A stretch of 15,400 nt of DNA from assembly GCA_016763665.1 (NCBI GenBank), contig JAESTI010000085.1, forward strand, positions 1-15,400, written 5' to 3'. The translations under genes and the position numbers were made by a program. Shown here piece after piece: positions 8,290 through 15,400 of this stretch. The DNA is from Bacteroidia bacterium (lineage in GTDB: Bacteria > Bacteroidota > Bacteroidia > Flavobacteriales > NORP286). Each line of letters starts with the position of its first letter. The stretch's first letter is position 1. Below the pieces are notes generated by a model. That model made no database searches, was not told the origin of the DNA, and saw only the letters and a list, made by a program, of their open reading frames with translations.

Positions 8290-10779
8290 ATGTACTTATT
8301 TTTCAATCCTGCTAAAAGCAAAGTAAAAAAACCTCTCAAAAGTAGAAGAGAACAGAAGCCATCAATTATTGGCAAAACCCTGAAGAACGAAAAGTTTCAA
8401 CAGGTGACAGGACTTCTATTGATTCTGGTTTCATTATTCCTAACATTTTCATTTACGTCTTATTTATTTACCTGGAAAGCAGATCAGAGTGTAGTTTCAG
8501 ATCCGGGATTAGGTTTATTACTATCTACCGATTCAGAGCTTACAGAAAACAAATTGGGAGTGCTCGGTGCTTTGGTTTCTCACTTTTTGATAAATAACTG
8601 GCTAGGAATCTCAGCATATCTATTTGCCTTTTGGAGTTTCCTTCTAGGATGGAAAGTAATATTCAAATCTCATTTACTTCCATGGAAAAAAACTTTAAAA
8701 TACTCTGCGTTTTTACTATGTTGGTGTTCTATAACATTCGGCTACTTTTTTCATGATTCACTAAGTTATCTGGGAGGATCTTTCGGTTATTTTATTAGCA
8801 AATGGATGTCTGCAATAGTTGGGAATGTAGGAGTTTTGCTGTTTATAACTTTTTCTCTTGTTTCTTTTTTGGTAACTGAGTTCAATTTCAGTAAGCTTGG
8901 GCATTTAATTAATAGTTTAATTAAGAAATATAAACAAGATGGGCCACAGCTTGTTAACGAATCTGTAAATACCATTTCACTTGAAAATGGAAAACCGGAA
9001 ATTGTTGAATTGCCAACAAATGGCGCGGATATATCCAATCAAGAAATTCCAGTATTGGAAGTAGAACCAAAACCTGAGGAAAGTGAAGAGAATAAAACAA
9101 TAGAATTTGAAACTCCACCTCAACCTACAGATGTTGTTAAGCCCAAAGTTAAGTCATCTGATGACATATCTTTGGCCATAGAAGAAACACCTAAAGAAGT
9201 AGAAGCAAAAGCAGAAACAGTTGCCTCTGATAATGACAATCTTTACGATCCCACATTGAACCTCTCCAATTATAAACATCCAACATTGGATCTTCTTGAA
9301 GATTATGGCAACCAACGCATAGAAGTTGCTAAAGAGGAATTGGAAATGAATAAGGACAAGATCATAGAAACTTTAGGGCATTATAAGATAGGAATAGATC
9401 AAATAAAAGCTACAATTGGTCCAACTGTTACTTTGTATGAAATTGTTCCAACTGCTGGAGTTAAAATATCCAGAATAAAAAACCTGGAAGATGATATTGC
9501 GTTAAGTCTTTCTGCTCTTGGAATTCGTATCATTGCCCCTATTCCGGGAAAAGGTACTATTGGTATAGAAGTTCCAAATTCAAAGCCCGAGATCGTTTCC
9601 ATGAAGTCTTTATTAGGAACGGAAAAGTTTGAACAATCGGATATGGAACTGCCAATTGCTTTAGGTAAAACCATATCCAATGAAGTTTACATTGTAGATC
9701 TGGTAAAAATGCCTCATATCTTAATGGCCGGGGCGACTGGACAAGGTAAATCTGTGGGTATAAATGTCATTCTGAACTCCTTATTATATAAAAGACACCC
9801 ATCTCAGTTAAAGTTTGTAATGGTTGACCCTAAAAAAGTTGAGTTGTCTTTATACAGCAAAATTGAAAAACACTTCTTAGCTAAGCTTCCTGATGCTGAG
9901 GATCCTATCATTACTGACACTAAAAGCGTAATTCGAACATTAAATTCATTGGTTATTGAAATGGAAAGCAGGTATGAATTGCTTAAGAATGCTAAAGTGA
10001 GGATCGTTAAAGAGTATAACGTCAAATTTGTAAATCGTAAGCTAAACCCAAATGAAGGACATCGCTTTTTGCCTTATATCGTATTGGTAATTGATGAGTT
10101 TGCTGACTTGATAATGACTGCTGGAAAAGAAGCAGAATTACCCCTTACAAGGTTGGCTCAGTTGGCGAGAGCGATTGGAATACATCTTATAATTGCAACT
10201 CAGAGGCCATCAGTTAATATAATTACAGGTACTATTAAAGCCAATTTCCCTGCTCGAATTGCGTTTAAAGTGACCTCTAAAATTGATTCCAGAACAATAT
10301 TAGACACAGGTGGTGCAGATCAGTTGGTTGGGTGCGGTGACATGCTTTTCTCTCAAGGAAGCGATGTTGTAAGACTTCAATGTGGATTTTTAGATACTCC
10401 GGAAGTCGAAAGGATCGTTGATTTTATCTCGGATCAGAAAAGTTATCCTGAAACATTCTTATTACCCGAATATATCGAGGAATCTGGGTCTGGAGGTAAA
10501 GATGTTGATGTAGACGAATATGACCAGCTATTCGATGATGCAGCGCGTGTAGTAGTGCAAAATCAACAAGGCTCCACAAGCCTTATTCAACGCAGACTTA
10601 AACTTGGCTACAATCGTGCCGGTAGGATCATTGACCAATTGGAGGCCGTTGGGATCGTTGGTCCATTTGAAGGAAGTAAAGCCCGTGCAGTTCTGATTCC
10701 CGATGAATTAGCGTTGGAACAGTTTTTGAATGAACTTCATAACAAAGACGAAAGTGAAGATCCTGAATCAGATGAGTAA
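8290..10779 (+). CDS. ftsK: DNA translocase FtsK
   Basis: A septum-anchored DNA pump that moves chromosome termini and activates XerCD recombination at dif during division. The 829 residues carry a short basic N-terminus, about four membrane helices (around 38-60, 90-122, 137-155 and 176-197), an acidic Pro/Glu linker (about 220-320), then the motor. The motor has Walker A GATGQGKS (481-488), Walker B VLVIDEFADL with Asp602 and Glu603, and the ATQRPSVNIITG motif at 636-647. The C-terminal gamma winged-helix domain (about 745-803, SLIQRRLKLGYNRAGRIIDQ) should read KOPS-like polarity sequences. The linker is much shorter than in E. coli FtsK (1329 residues), which is normal outside the enterics. 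The start is the only ATG near the N-terminus. lolA follows 72 bases downstream. Confidence 0.96.
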   Translation: MYLFFNPAKSKVKKPLKSRREQKPSIIGKTLKNEKFQQVTGLLLILVSLFLTFSFTSYLFTWKADQSVVSDPGLGLLLSTDSELTENKLGVLGALVSHFLINNWLGISAYLFAFWSFLLGWKVIFKSHLLPWKKTLKYSAFLLCWCSITFGYFFHDSLSYLGGSFGYFISKWMSAIVGNVGVLLFITFSLVSFLVTEFNFSKLGHLINSLIKKYKQDGPQLVNESVNTISLENGKPEIVELPTNGADISNQEIPVLEVEPKPEESEENKTIEFETPPQPTDVVKPKVKSSDDISLAIEETPKEVEAKAETVASDNDNLYDPTLNLSNYKHPTLDLLEDYGNQRIEVAKEELEMNKDKIIETLGHYKIGIDQIKATIGPTVTLYEIVPTAGVKISRIKNLEDDIALSLSALGIRIIAPIPGKGTIGIEVPNSKPEIVSMKSLLGTEKFEQSDMELPIALGKTISNEVYIVDLVKMPHILMAGATGQGKSVGINVILNSLLYKRHPSQLKFVMVDPKKVELSLYSKIEKHFLAKLPDAEDPIITDTKSVIRTLNSLVIEMESRYELLKNAKVRIVKEYNVKFVNRKLNPNEGHRFLPYIVLVIDEFADLIMTAGKEAELPLTRLAQLARAIGIHLIIATQRPSVNIITGTIKANFPARIAFKVTSKIDSRTILDTGGADQLVGCGDMLFSQGSDVVRLQCGFLDTPEVERIVDFISDQKSYPETFLLPEYIEESGSGGKDVDVDEYDQLFDDAARVVVQNQQGSTSLIQRRLKLGYNRAGRIIDQLEAVGIVGPFEGSKARAVLIPDELALEQFLNELHNKDESEDPESDE

Positions 10780-10790
10780 CTCTAGTTTTG

Positions 10791-10798
10791 TATCTTTG
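10791..10798 (+). promoter_or_regulatory. Possible -7 box of a lolA promoter
   Basis: TATCTTTG fits TAnnTTTG exactly and lies 53 bases before the lolA ATG, just after the ftsK stop. There is no clear TTG at the right distance upstream. It could give lolA its own start in addition to read-through from ftsK. Confidence 0.45.
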
Positions 10799-10851
10799 TG
10801 AAGTTCACTTTCCTTTTTTAGCCAATACATTTTTATTTAAGAAAAAAGATT

Positions 10852-11514
10852 ATGAATATGAAAAGATTCATTGCATGCTCAATGATAGTGTTGTTCTCTG
10901 TTGGAGCTGTAAAATCTCAAACAGAAAGCGATCCACAGGCTATTAAGATTTTGAAACAAGTACGGTCTCAGTATAAATCCTATAAAAATTTTAAGGCTGA
11001 GTTTAAATTAACACTTGAAAACTTAGTAGATAGCATAAATGAGTCTCAATCCGGAACCGTTTACTTAATGGGTGATAAATACAATCTAGACATAGGAGGA
11101 CAGCAAATAATATGCGATTCAAAGACTATATGGACATATTTAAAGGAAGTTGAAGAGGTAACTGTATCTACTTGTGATCCAGATGATGAGGACTTACTAA
11201 ACCCACAAAAGATATTTGACTTTTATGAAGAAGATCAACTCTGCAGATTAATAGAGGAAAAAACAATTAATGGAAAACAGCTCCAAATTGTCGATCTAAC
11301 ACCTACGGTTAATGATAAACCTTATTTCAGAATACGATTATGGATCGATAAGAATACCCACAATATCATAAAATCAAAAGTCTCTGAAAAAAATGGCAAC
11401 AGGTATACCTATGAGATCTCTGAATTCTCAGCTGACATTTCTATTGATGAGAGTTTTTTCTCTTTTGATCCTTCAAAATATCCCGATGTAGAAGTTATAG
11501 ACTTGACGGAATAA
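10852..11514 (+). CDS. lolA: LolA-family outer-membrane lipoprotein carrier protein
   Basis: A periplasmic chaperone that takes lipoproteins from the inner-membrane LolCDE complex to the outer membrane. The 220-residue product has a signal peptide (basic MNMKRF, hydrophobic core to about residue 20, likely cleavage near KSQ) and the LolA fold, an open beta-barrel of paired strands: KNFKAEFKLTL, SGTVYLMGDKYNLDI, KTIWTYL, NPQKIFDFYE, then FRIRLWIDKNTHNIIKSKV and the ending SFFSFDPSKYPDVEVIDL, which is characteristic of the family. Length is normal. A second ATG at 10858 could also be the start. The mature protein has cysteines at 88, 108 and 131. The ftsK-lolA order is also found in E. coli. 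Other LolA-like proteins can have other roles (RseB/LolA-fold), so the exact substrate is inferred. Confidence 0.88.
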   Translation: MNMKRFIACSMIVLFSVGAVKSQTESDPQAIKILKQVRSQYKSYKNFKAEFKLTLENLVDSINESQSGTVYLMGDKYNLDIGGQQIICDSKTIWTYLKEVEEVTVSTCDPDDEDLLNPQKIFDFYEEDQLCRLIEEKTINGKQLQIVDLTPTVNDKPYFRIRLWIDKNTHNIIKSKVSEKNGNRYTYEISEFSADISIDESFFSFDPSKYPDVEVIDLTE

Positions 11515-11540
11515 AAAAAAGACAGAGAATTTCTCTGTCT
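11513..11540 (-). terminator. Terminator of the PUR-alpha-like gene, overlapping the lolA stop
   Basis: An 8-base-pair stem (AGACAGAG at 11520-11527 with CTCTGTCT at 11533-11540) follows the convergent gene on the minus strand and leads into a T run (A-run at 11513-11520). The A-run overlaps the lolA stop codon. On the plus strand the stem is not followed by a good T-run, so its effect on lolA transcription is probably weaker. Confidence 0.8.
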
Positions 11541-11543
11541 TCC

Positions 11544-11563
11544 TAGTTATTTTGAGATAACTA
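11544..11563. repeat. Small inverted repeat in the lolA / PUR-alpha-like convergent gap
   Basis: TAGTTAT (11544-11550) and ATAACTA (11557-11563) form a perfect 7-base-pair stem with a 6-base loop, four bases past the terminator hairpin. It is followed on the plus strand by a T-rich but interrupted stretch inside the end of the neighbouring gene. It may help end lolA transcription; it is AT-rich and weak. Confidence 0.5.
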
Positions 11564-11567
11564 ACGC

Positions 11568-12176
11568 TTATTCTTTTTTATCAGTTTCTTCAGCTGCAAA
11601 GGTTAGTTCTGAATCCATTTCTTCAGCATGCTCAATAACACTTTCTGAAGGTTGTTCTTCGGTTGTCTCAGTTTTAGGTGTTTCTTCTGCATCATCAAAT
11701 CTTGCTTCTACGCTATCCAAAGTCTCTGTTGCTTCCATAGTTTCAGTTTCTTCTTCCATGGTTCCAGTAACTTCTGTAGTTGTTTCGGTTTCAGCTGTTA
11801 CTTCTTCTTCTGTTTTAGTATCTGCAGATTCTGTTGTCTCGGTGCTAACACTTTCTGAATTATCTTTCTTCACATAATCGCCTTTGTGGCTAAATTGATC
11901 GTAATCATAATCAGGCAGTAACTCAGTTTTTACATGCTCTACTGTTTCGTTTAATGCTTCAACAAATTTGTTAAAATCTTCTTTGTAAAGGAATAATTTC
12001 CTTTTAATATAAGCTCCATCCTGATACCTTCTTTTACTCTCGGTCAAAGTGATGTAATAATCATTTGATCTTGTAGTCCTTACATCAAAAAAGTATGTTC
12101 TCTTCCCTGCTCTAACAGTTTTTGAAAATACTCTTTGGCGTGACTGGTCGTTGTCATTGTTTTCAAATTCTCCCAT
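11568..12176 (-). CDS. PUR-alpha-like nucleic-acid-binding protein (DUF3276 family) with long acidic tail
   Basis: I choose the ATG at 12176 (202 residues, MGEFENNDND); a longer frame would need a TTG four codons upstream. Residues 14-86 form a PUR repeat: RVFSKTVRAGKRTYFFDVRT, then YYITLTESKRR and the helix KEDFNKFVEALNETVEHV. This fits the DUF3276 family of Bacteroidota, related to eukaryotic Pur-alpha and Borrelia BpuR, which bind single-stranded DNA or RNA. From about 105 onward the protein is a low-complexity tail rich in Glu and Thr with very few basic residues, likely disordered. A single PUR repeat usually dimerises to make a full binding unit. The precise cellular role is not known. 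It is convergent with lolA and lies 182 bases downstream of the ABC gene on the same strand. Confidence 0.85.
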   Translation of the reverse strand: MGEFENNDNDQSRQRVFSKTVRAGKRTYFFDVRTTRSNDYYITLTESKRRYQDGAYIKRKLFLYKEDFNKFVEALNETVEHVKTELLPDYDYDQFSHKGDYVKKDNSESVSTETTESADTKTEEEVTAETETTTEVTGTMEEETETMEATETLDSVEARFDDAEETPKTETTEEQPSESVIEHAEEMDSELTFAAEETDKKE

Positions 12177-12226
12177 TTCTTTTACCAATTTAGTTATTCA
12201 AAATTTTATTTCACATTGTAAAAATA

Positions 12227-12234
12227 CAAAAATA
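12227..12234 (-). promoter_or_regulatory. Possible -7 box for the PUR-alpha-like gene
   Basis: The minus strand reads TATTTTTG, matching TAnnTTTG, about 50 bases upstream of the chosen ATG. The nearest TTTG (from CAAA at 12247-12250) is only 12 bases away rather than about 20, so support is weak. I saw no terminator between the ABC gene and this gene, so read-through is also possible. Confidence 0.35.
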
Positions 12235-12310
12235 TATTACCTAAAGCAAAATAGCTGTTAAACCTTAAAGCCATAAGTCTTTGTTCAGAAAATTGAAACG
12301 AATACACTCT

Positions 12311-12340
12311 ATTGTTTCGTTGTTGTATTGTTATATTGTT
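12311..12340. repeat. Short ATTGTT-type direct repeats downstream of the ABC gene
   Basis: ATTGTT occurs at 12311-12316, 12327-12332 and 12335-12340, with a related TTGTTG between. The stretch is a degenerate, low-complexity intergenic repeat. It has no obvious terminator structure, although it lies just past the stop of the ABC transporter. Confidence 0.5.
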
Positions 12341-12358
12341 CCATTAAACTCTGCCGAA

Positions 12359-14152
12359 TCAAGTTGCCAATTCCTGTTCTAATAATTGAAGCTTATAGAG
12401 TTTATAATAAACTCCTCCATCCTTGATCAGTGATTCATGATCTCCTTCTTCTATTATAGCTCCTTTGTCAAGAACAATGATCTTTTCGGCATGTCTTACT
12501 GATGATATTCTGTGACCAATTATTATGGTGGTTCGATCTTGCATGATCCTTTTTAGACTATTTAAAATCAATTCTTCAGTCTTTGTATCAACCGCTGATA
12601 AACAATCATCAAAAATTAATATTTTGGGCGATTTAACTGTGGCTCGGGCTATGGAAATTCTTTGTTTTTGCCCACCGGATAGTGTAATTCCCCTCTCCCC
12701 GATTCTTGTTTCATAACCATTTCGAAATGCAATTATGTCTTGATGAATGCCTGCATCTTTTGCTGCTTCTACTAATGTTTTAATCCCAACATCTGCATTA
12801 ATACCAAATCCAATATTATTGGAAATAGTATCAGAAAATAAAAATACATCCTGTGGTACATATCCGACCTGTTCTCGATAATAATTGAGATCAATTTTTT
12901 TGATTGATTTGCCATCAATTAGTAATTCACCATCGGCAACATCAAACATCCTTGTAATTAAATTTGCAATTGTTGATTTACCACAACCAGTTCTTCCAAT
13001 AATTGCCAGAGATTGTCCCGCATTTACTTTAAAGGAAACATTATTTAAAGCTACAATTCCAGTTTCAGGATATGTAAAAGAGACATTGTTAAATGTGATG
13101 GCGCCTTGAATGTCATCTCTTTTGGTAGTGGTTGAATTTGTTAATTCGGGAGTTACCATTAATATTTGATTTATTCTTTCCTGGGAAGCTGCAGCCCTTT
13201 GGACTAAAGAGGTAACCCAGCCAATTGCTGATACTGGCCAGGTAAGCATGTTTACATAAACAACAAATTCCACAATGTTACCGGCTGTGACATTGCCATT
13301 TATTACCTCTATACCTCCCACATAAACAGTAAGTAATGTGCTTAGCCCGATAAGCACGATCATTAATGGGAAGAATAATGATTGAACCCTTGCAAGTTCC
13401 AGTGATCTATCTTTATATTTAATACATTCAGCGTCAAATCGATTGATAGAGTTTTCCTCTTTAACATAAGCCTTCAAAATTCGAATTCCGGAAAATGTCT
13501 CTTGAGCAAACGTAGAGAGAATTGAAAGTTGCCGTTGTATTTTTTCACTTTTTTCATTTATGATACTTGTTACAAAGTATATAGCTATAGATAAAATGGG
13601 TAGTGGTATCAATACGTAGAAGGTAAGTTTTGCATTGACACTTATCATTGTTGTTATAACTAAAACAAATAGGACTGCAACGTTTACGGTATACATTAAT
13701 GCCGGTCCCAGATACATTCTTACTCTACTTACGTCTTCACTGGCTCTTGCCATTAGATCTCCTGTATTGCTTTTTTTATAAAATGCAGTAGATAAATTTT
13801 GAAGTTTATCATAGATCTCGTTTTTCAGGTCATATTCTATCAGTCTTGACATTACGATCATGGTTTGACGCATCATAAAGAGGAATATCCCTCTAGCCAA
13901 TGCTAAACCAAGCACAGCTGCGCCAAAGAACAGTAAAACGAGATTAAACGTGCTTAACAATTCACTTTGAAGCTCAAATCCATTATAAAGCTTATAAATT
14001 TCAATGGTATCATTTACAAGATCAATGGCTATTCTAATTACTTGTGCAGGCAGTACACCAAATATGTTTGAAATTGCCACAAACAGCACACCTAGTAAAA
14101 AGCGATACTTATACTTCCAAATAAATTTATTGAGGTATTTTAAAGATTTCAT
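12359..14152 (-). CDS. ABC exporter half-transporter (membrane domain fused to ATPase), MsbA/BmrC-like
   Basis: A 597-residue type IV ABC exporter with the membrane domain first (about 1-325, six helices near 18-38, 68-92, 152-172, 176-196, 258-278 and 290-312) and the nucleotide-binding domain at about 350-590. Visible motifs are Walker A GRTGCGKST (386-394), Q-loop Gln434 (YVPQD), signature LSGGQ (491-495), Walker B ILIFDD ending at Asp515-Asp516, D-loop SAVD and switch His547 (IIGHRIS). The residue after the Walker B Asp is Asp516 where a fully active site has Glu. That is typical of one half of heterodimeric exporters such as BmrC/BmrD or TM287/TM288, but no partner gene is in the window. 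The cargo (lipid, drug or peptide) cannot be told from the sequence. The ATG at 14152 fits the family start. Confidence 0.92.
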   Translation of the reverse strand: MKSLKYLNKFIWKYKYRFLLGVLFVAISNIFGVLPAQVIRIAIDLVNDTIEIYKLYNGFELQSELLSTFNLVLLFFGAAVLGLALARGIFLFMMRQTMIVMSRLIEYDLKNEIYDKLQNLSTAFYKKSNTGDLMARASEDVSRVRMYLGPALMYTVNVAVLFVLVITTMISVNAKLTFYVLIPLPILSIAIYFVTSIINEKSEKIQRQLSILSTFAQETFSGIRILKAYVKEENSINRFDAECIKYKDRSLELARVQSLFFPLMIVLIGLSTLLTVYVGGIEVINGNVTAGNIVEFVVYVNMLTWPVSAIGWVTSLVQRAAASQERINQILMVTPELTNSTTTKRDDIQGAITFNNVSFTYPETGIVALNNVSFKVNAGQSLAIIGRTGCGKSTIANLITRMFDVADGELLIDGKSIKKIDLNYYREQVGYVPQDVFLFSDTISNNIGFGINADVGIKTLVEAAKDAGIHQDIIAFRNGYETRIGERGITLSGGQKQRISIARATVKSPKILIFDDCLSAVDTKTEELILNSLKRIMQDRTTIIIGHRISSVRHAEKIIVLDKGAIIEEGDHESLIKDGGVYYKLYKLQLLEQELAT

Positions 14153-14158
14153 TTTTAG

Positions 14159-14288
14159 GTTTAATGGTTTATAGGTGTATGGGTTTATAAGTTAGTTTTT
14201 TTGAGGATTATTTTGCCACTTTTCTTGATTTCTACCAAACCTCTAATTTTTCAAATGAATATTTCATAAACCATTAAACTTATAAACC
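14159..14288. repeat. Overlapping inverted repeats upstream of the ABC exporter gene
   Basis: GTTTAATGGTTTAT at 14159-14172 has its exact reverse complement at 14266-14279 (14 bases). GGTTTATAAGTT at 14182-14193 has its exact reverse complement at 14277-14288 (12 bases). The right-hand arms overlap by three bases, so only one pairing could form fully at a time. Arms are separated by roughly 85-95 bases. The AT-rich, degenerate makeup suggests a dispersed intergenic repeat family rather than a classic operator. Confidence 0.75.
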
Positions 14289-14384
14289 TATAAACTTTAT
14301 TTACTCACTATACTTAACATAGAGCTGTATTGTTCGTTTGACCCCTAGAAGTGACACCCAATTAGTCCTCCATGTAATATAAGA

Positions 14385-14416
14385 TTTGTATATTCTATTG
14401 AGGTGTGTTACTTTTG
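14385..14416 (+). promoter_or_regulatory. Probable promoter of the amino acid dehydrogenase gene (Bacteroidota type)
   Basis: TTTG at 14385-14388, a 20-base spacer and TACTTTTG at 14409-14416 match both Bacteroidota promoter elements in sequence and spacing. The start would be near 14423, about 70 bases before the ATG at 14494. It is the best-formed promoter in the window. Confidence 0.7.
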
Positions 14417-14493
14417 CTGCGCTTTTCGATCAAAGCTGCCACGAATTTACAATATCTTTAAAAAGATTATCAATAAATAAATTCTAATTAAAA

Positions 14494-15400
14494 ATGTTAG
14501 AAACACAAGAAGTCAATACATTTGAAGATTTGCAATCGAACCTGAGCAAGATGCCTGAATTTGATCATGAACAAGTAGAATTTTGTCATGATGAAGAAAC
14601 TGGTTTAAAAGCAATAATTGCTGTTCATAGTACAGTTCTTGGCCCTGCTCTTGGAGGCACCAGGATGTGGTCGTATAAGTCTGAAGAAGAAGCCGTTCGA
14701 GATGTTTTGAGATTGTCAAGAGGAATGACATATAAAGCATCTATTTCGGGGTTAGAACTTGGTGGTGGAAAGGCTGTAATAATTGGAAATTCTAAAAAGA
14801 TCAAATCAGAAGCTTTAATGAAAAGCTATGGTAGATTTGTCGACAACCTTAAGGGAAAATATATTACAGCTGAGGATGTTGGAACCAGCGAGCAAGACAT
14901 GATCTACATAAGTAGTGAAACAAAACACGTTACCGATATTCCCGAATCTATGGGTGGTAGCGGTGATCCTTCTCCGGTTACTGCTTATGGGACTTACATG
15001 GGAATGAAAGCATCTGTCAAAGAAATGTGGGGAAATGATGACCTTAACGGCAAAACCATTGCAGTTCAAGGAGTGGGGCATGTTGGTCAATATTTGGTTG
15101 AGTATCTATCAAAAGAAAATGCAAGGATATTAGTTTGTGATATTAATGAAGACAATTTAAAATCTGTTACAGATAATTTTAAAAATGTAAGTGTTGTTTC
15201 ACCCGAAGAGATATACAATGTGAAGATGGATATATATTCACCATGTGCATTAGGGGCTACCATTAATACAGAAACGTTAAATCAATTAACATGTTCTATT
15301 ATTGCCGGAGCTGCCAATAATCAATTGGAAGATGAGAATATTCATGGGAAAATGGTAATTGAGAAGGGTATTTTATATGCCCCAGATTTCTTAATAAATG
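14494..15400 (+). CDS. Leucine dehydrogenase-like (Glu/Leu/Phe/Val family) NAD-dependent dehydrogenase, C-terminus cut by window edge
   Basis: An NAD-dependent enzyme that reversibly deaminates a branched-chain L-amino acid to its 2-oxo acid, feeding branched-chain amino acid breakdown or fatty-acid precursors. From the ATG at 14494 the frame is open for 302 residues to the right edge; members are about 350-370 long, so roughly the last 60 are missing. The catalytic domain shows GPALGGTRMW, SRGMTYKASISGL with Lys81, and LGGGKAVI with Lys93; these are the substrate-binding and catalytic lysines of leucine dehydrogenase. TAEDVGT carries the catalytic Asp128. The NAD-binding domain has GVGHVG (193-198), and its second strand ends at an acidic residue (VCD), favouring NAD over NADP. 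Leucine versus valine or phenylalanine preference is inferred from overall similarity. Confidence 0.92.
   Translation, partial: MLETQEVNTFEDLQSNLSKMPEFDHEQVEFCHDEETGLKAIIAVHSTVLGPALGGTRMWSYKSEEEAVRDVLRLSRGMTYKASISGLELGGGKAVIIGNSKKIKSEALMKSYGRFVDNLKGKYITAEDVGTSEQDMIYISSETKHVTDIPESMGGSGDPSPVTAYGTYMGMKASVKEMWGNDDLNGKTIAVQGVGHVGQYLVEYLSKENARILVCDINEDNLKSVTDNFKNVSVVSPEEIYNVKMDIYSPCALGATINTETLNQLTCSIIAGAANNQLEDENIHGKMVIEKGILYAPDFLIN

Larger units (their letters stand above)
14153..14493. other. Divergent intergenic region between the ABC exporter and the amino acid dehydrogenase (341 bases)
   Basis: The left part (14159-14300) is built from degenerate GTTTATAGG-like units arranged as inverted repeats. 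The right part holds a good promoter for the dehydrogenase gene (14385-14416). I found no promoter-like box pointing toward the ABC gene and no supported small ORF or RNA gene. Confidence 0.6.

Noticed and set aside
11652..11858. Plus-strand Cys/Phe-rich 68-residue frame opposite the PUR-alpha-like gene
   Set aside because: It is the complement of Glu/Thr/Ser-rich codons in the acidic tail; no start signal or known family.
12177..12188. TTG as start of the PUR-alpha-like gene, adding four residues
   Set aside because: The ATG at 12176 fits the family N-terminus and is the more usual start codon.
14815..15090. Minus-strand 91-residue frame opposite the dehydrogenase gene
   Set aside because: The plus-strand frame carries all the dehydrogenase motifs without interruption; this is a shadow.

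Overview
The window looks like a chromosomal segment from a Bacteroidota bacterium, most likely of the Cytophagales type. The evidence is the low GC content, the near absence of Shine-Dalgarno sequences before genes, several matches to the Bacteroidota promoter pattern (TTTG or TTG, about 20 bases, then TAnnTTTG), a Rho factor with a long disordered insertion, a PUR-alpha-like protein (DUF3276 family), and an intact run of housekeeping genes. The genus cannot be fixed from this sequence alone. I see no tRNA, rRNA, CRISPR array, insertion sequence, phage gene or integration site.

Layout: (1) Bases 1-1393, minus strand: a six-helix membrane protein ending in a redoxin domain, overlapping by 4 bases (ATGA) a PAS-domain membrane sensor that runs off the left edge. 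(2) Bases 1464-6028, minus strand: a ferritin, gyrA and a secreted TPR protein with short gaps (46 and 39 bases), closed by a strong hairpin terminator; probably one transcript. (3) Bases 6029-6458: a 430-base divergent intergenic region with promoter-like signals in both directions. (4) Bases 6459-11514, plus strand: rho with its own terminator, then ftsK and lolA. (5) Bases 11513-14152, minus strand: the PUR-alpha-like gene, convergent with lolA, and behind it an ABC exporter half-transporter. (6) Bases 14153-14493: a divergent intergenic region with inverted repeats and a well-formed promoter. (7) From 14494, plus strand: a leucine-dehydrogenase-like amino acid dehydrogenase cut by the right edge.

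Most genes are core functions: DNA supercoiling (GyrA), chromosome segregation at division (FtsK), transcription termination (Rho), lipoprotein transport to the outer membrane (LolA), iron storage (ferritin), lipid or drug export (ABC) and branched-chain amino acid breakdown. The least explained parts are the redoxin/PAS pair, whose soluble domains are both predicted to face the cytoplasm, and the TPR protein, which carries a BamE/SmpA-like segment inserted between its repeats. Nothing here proves a new system; the redoxin/PAS pair is the best candidate for a poorly described one.
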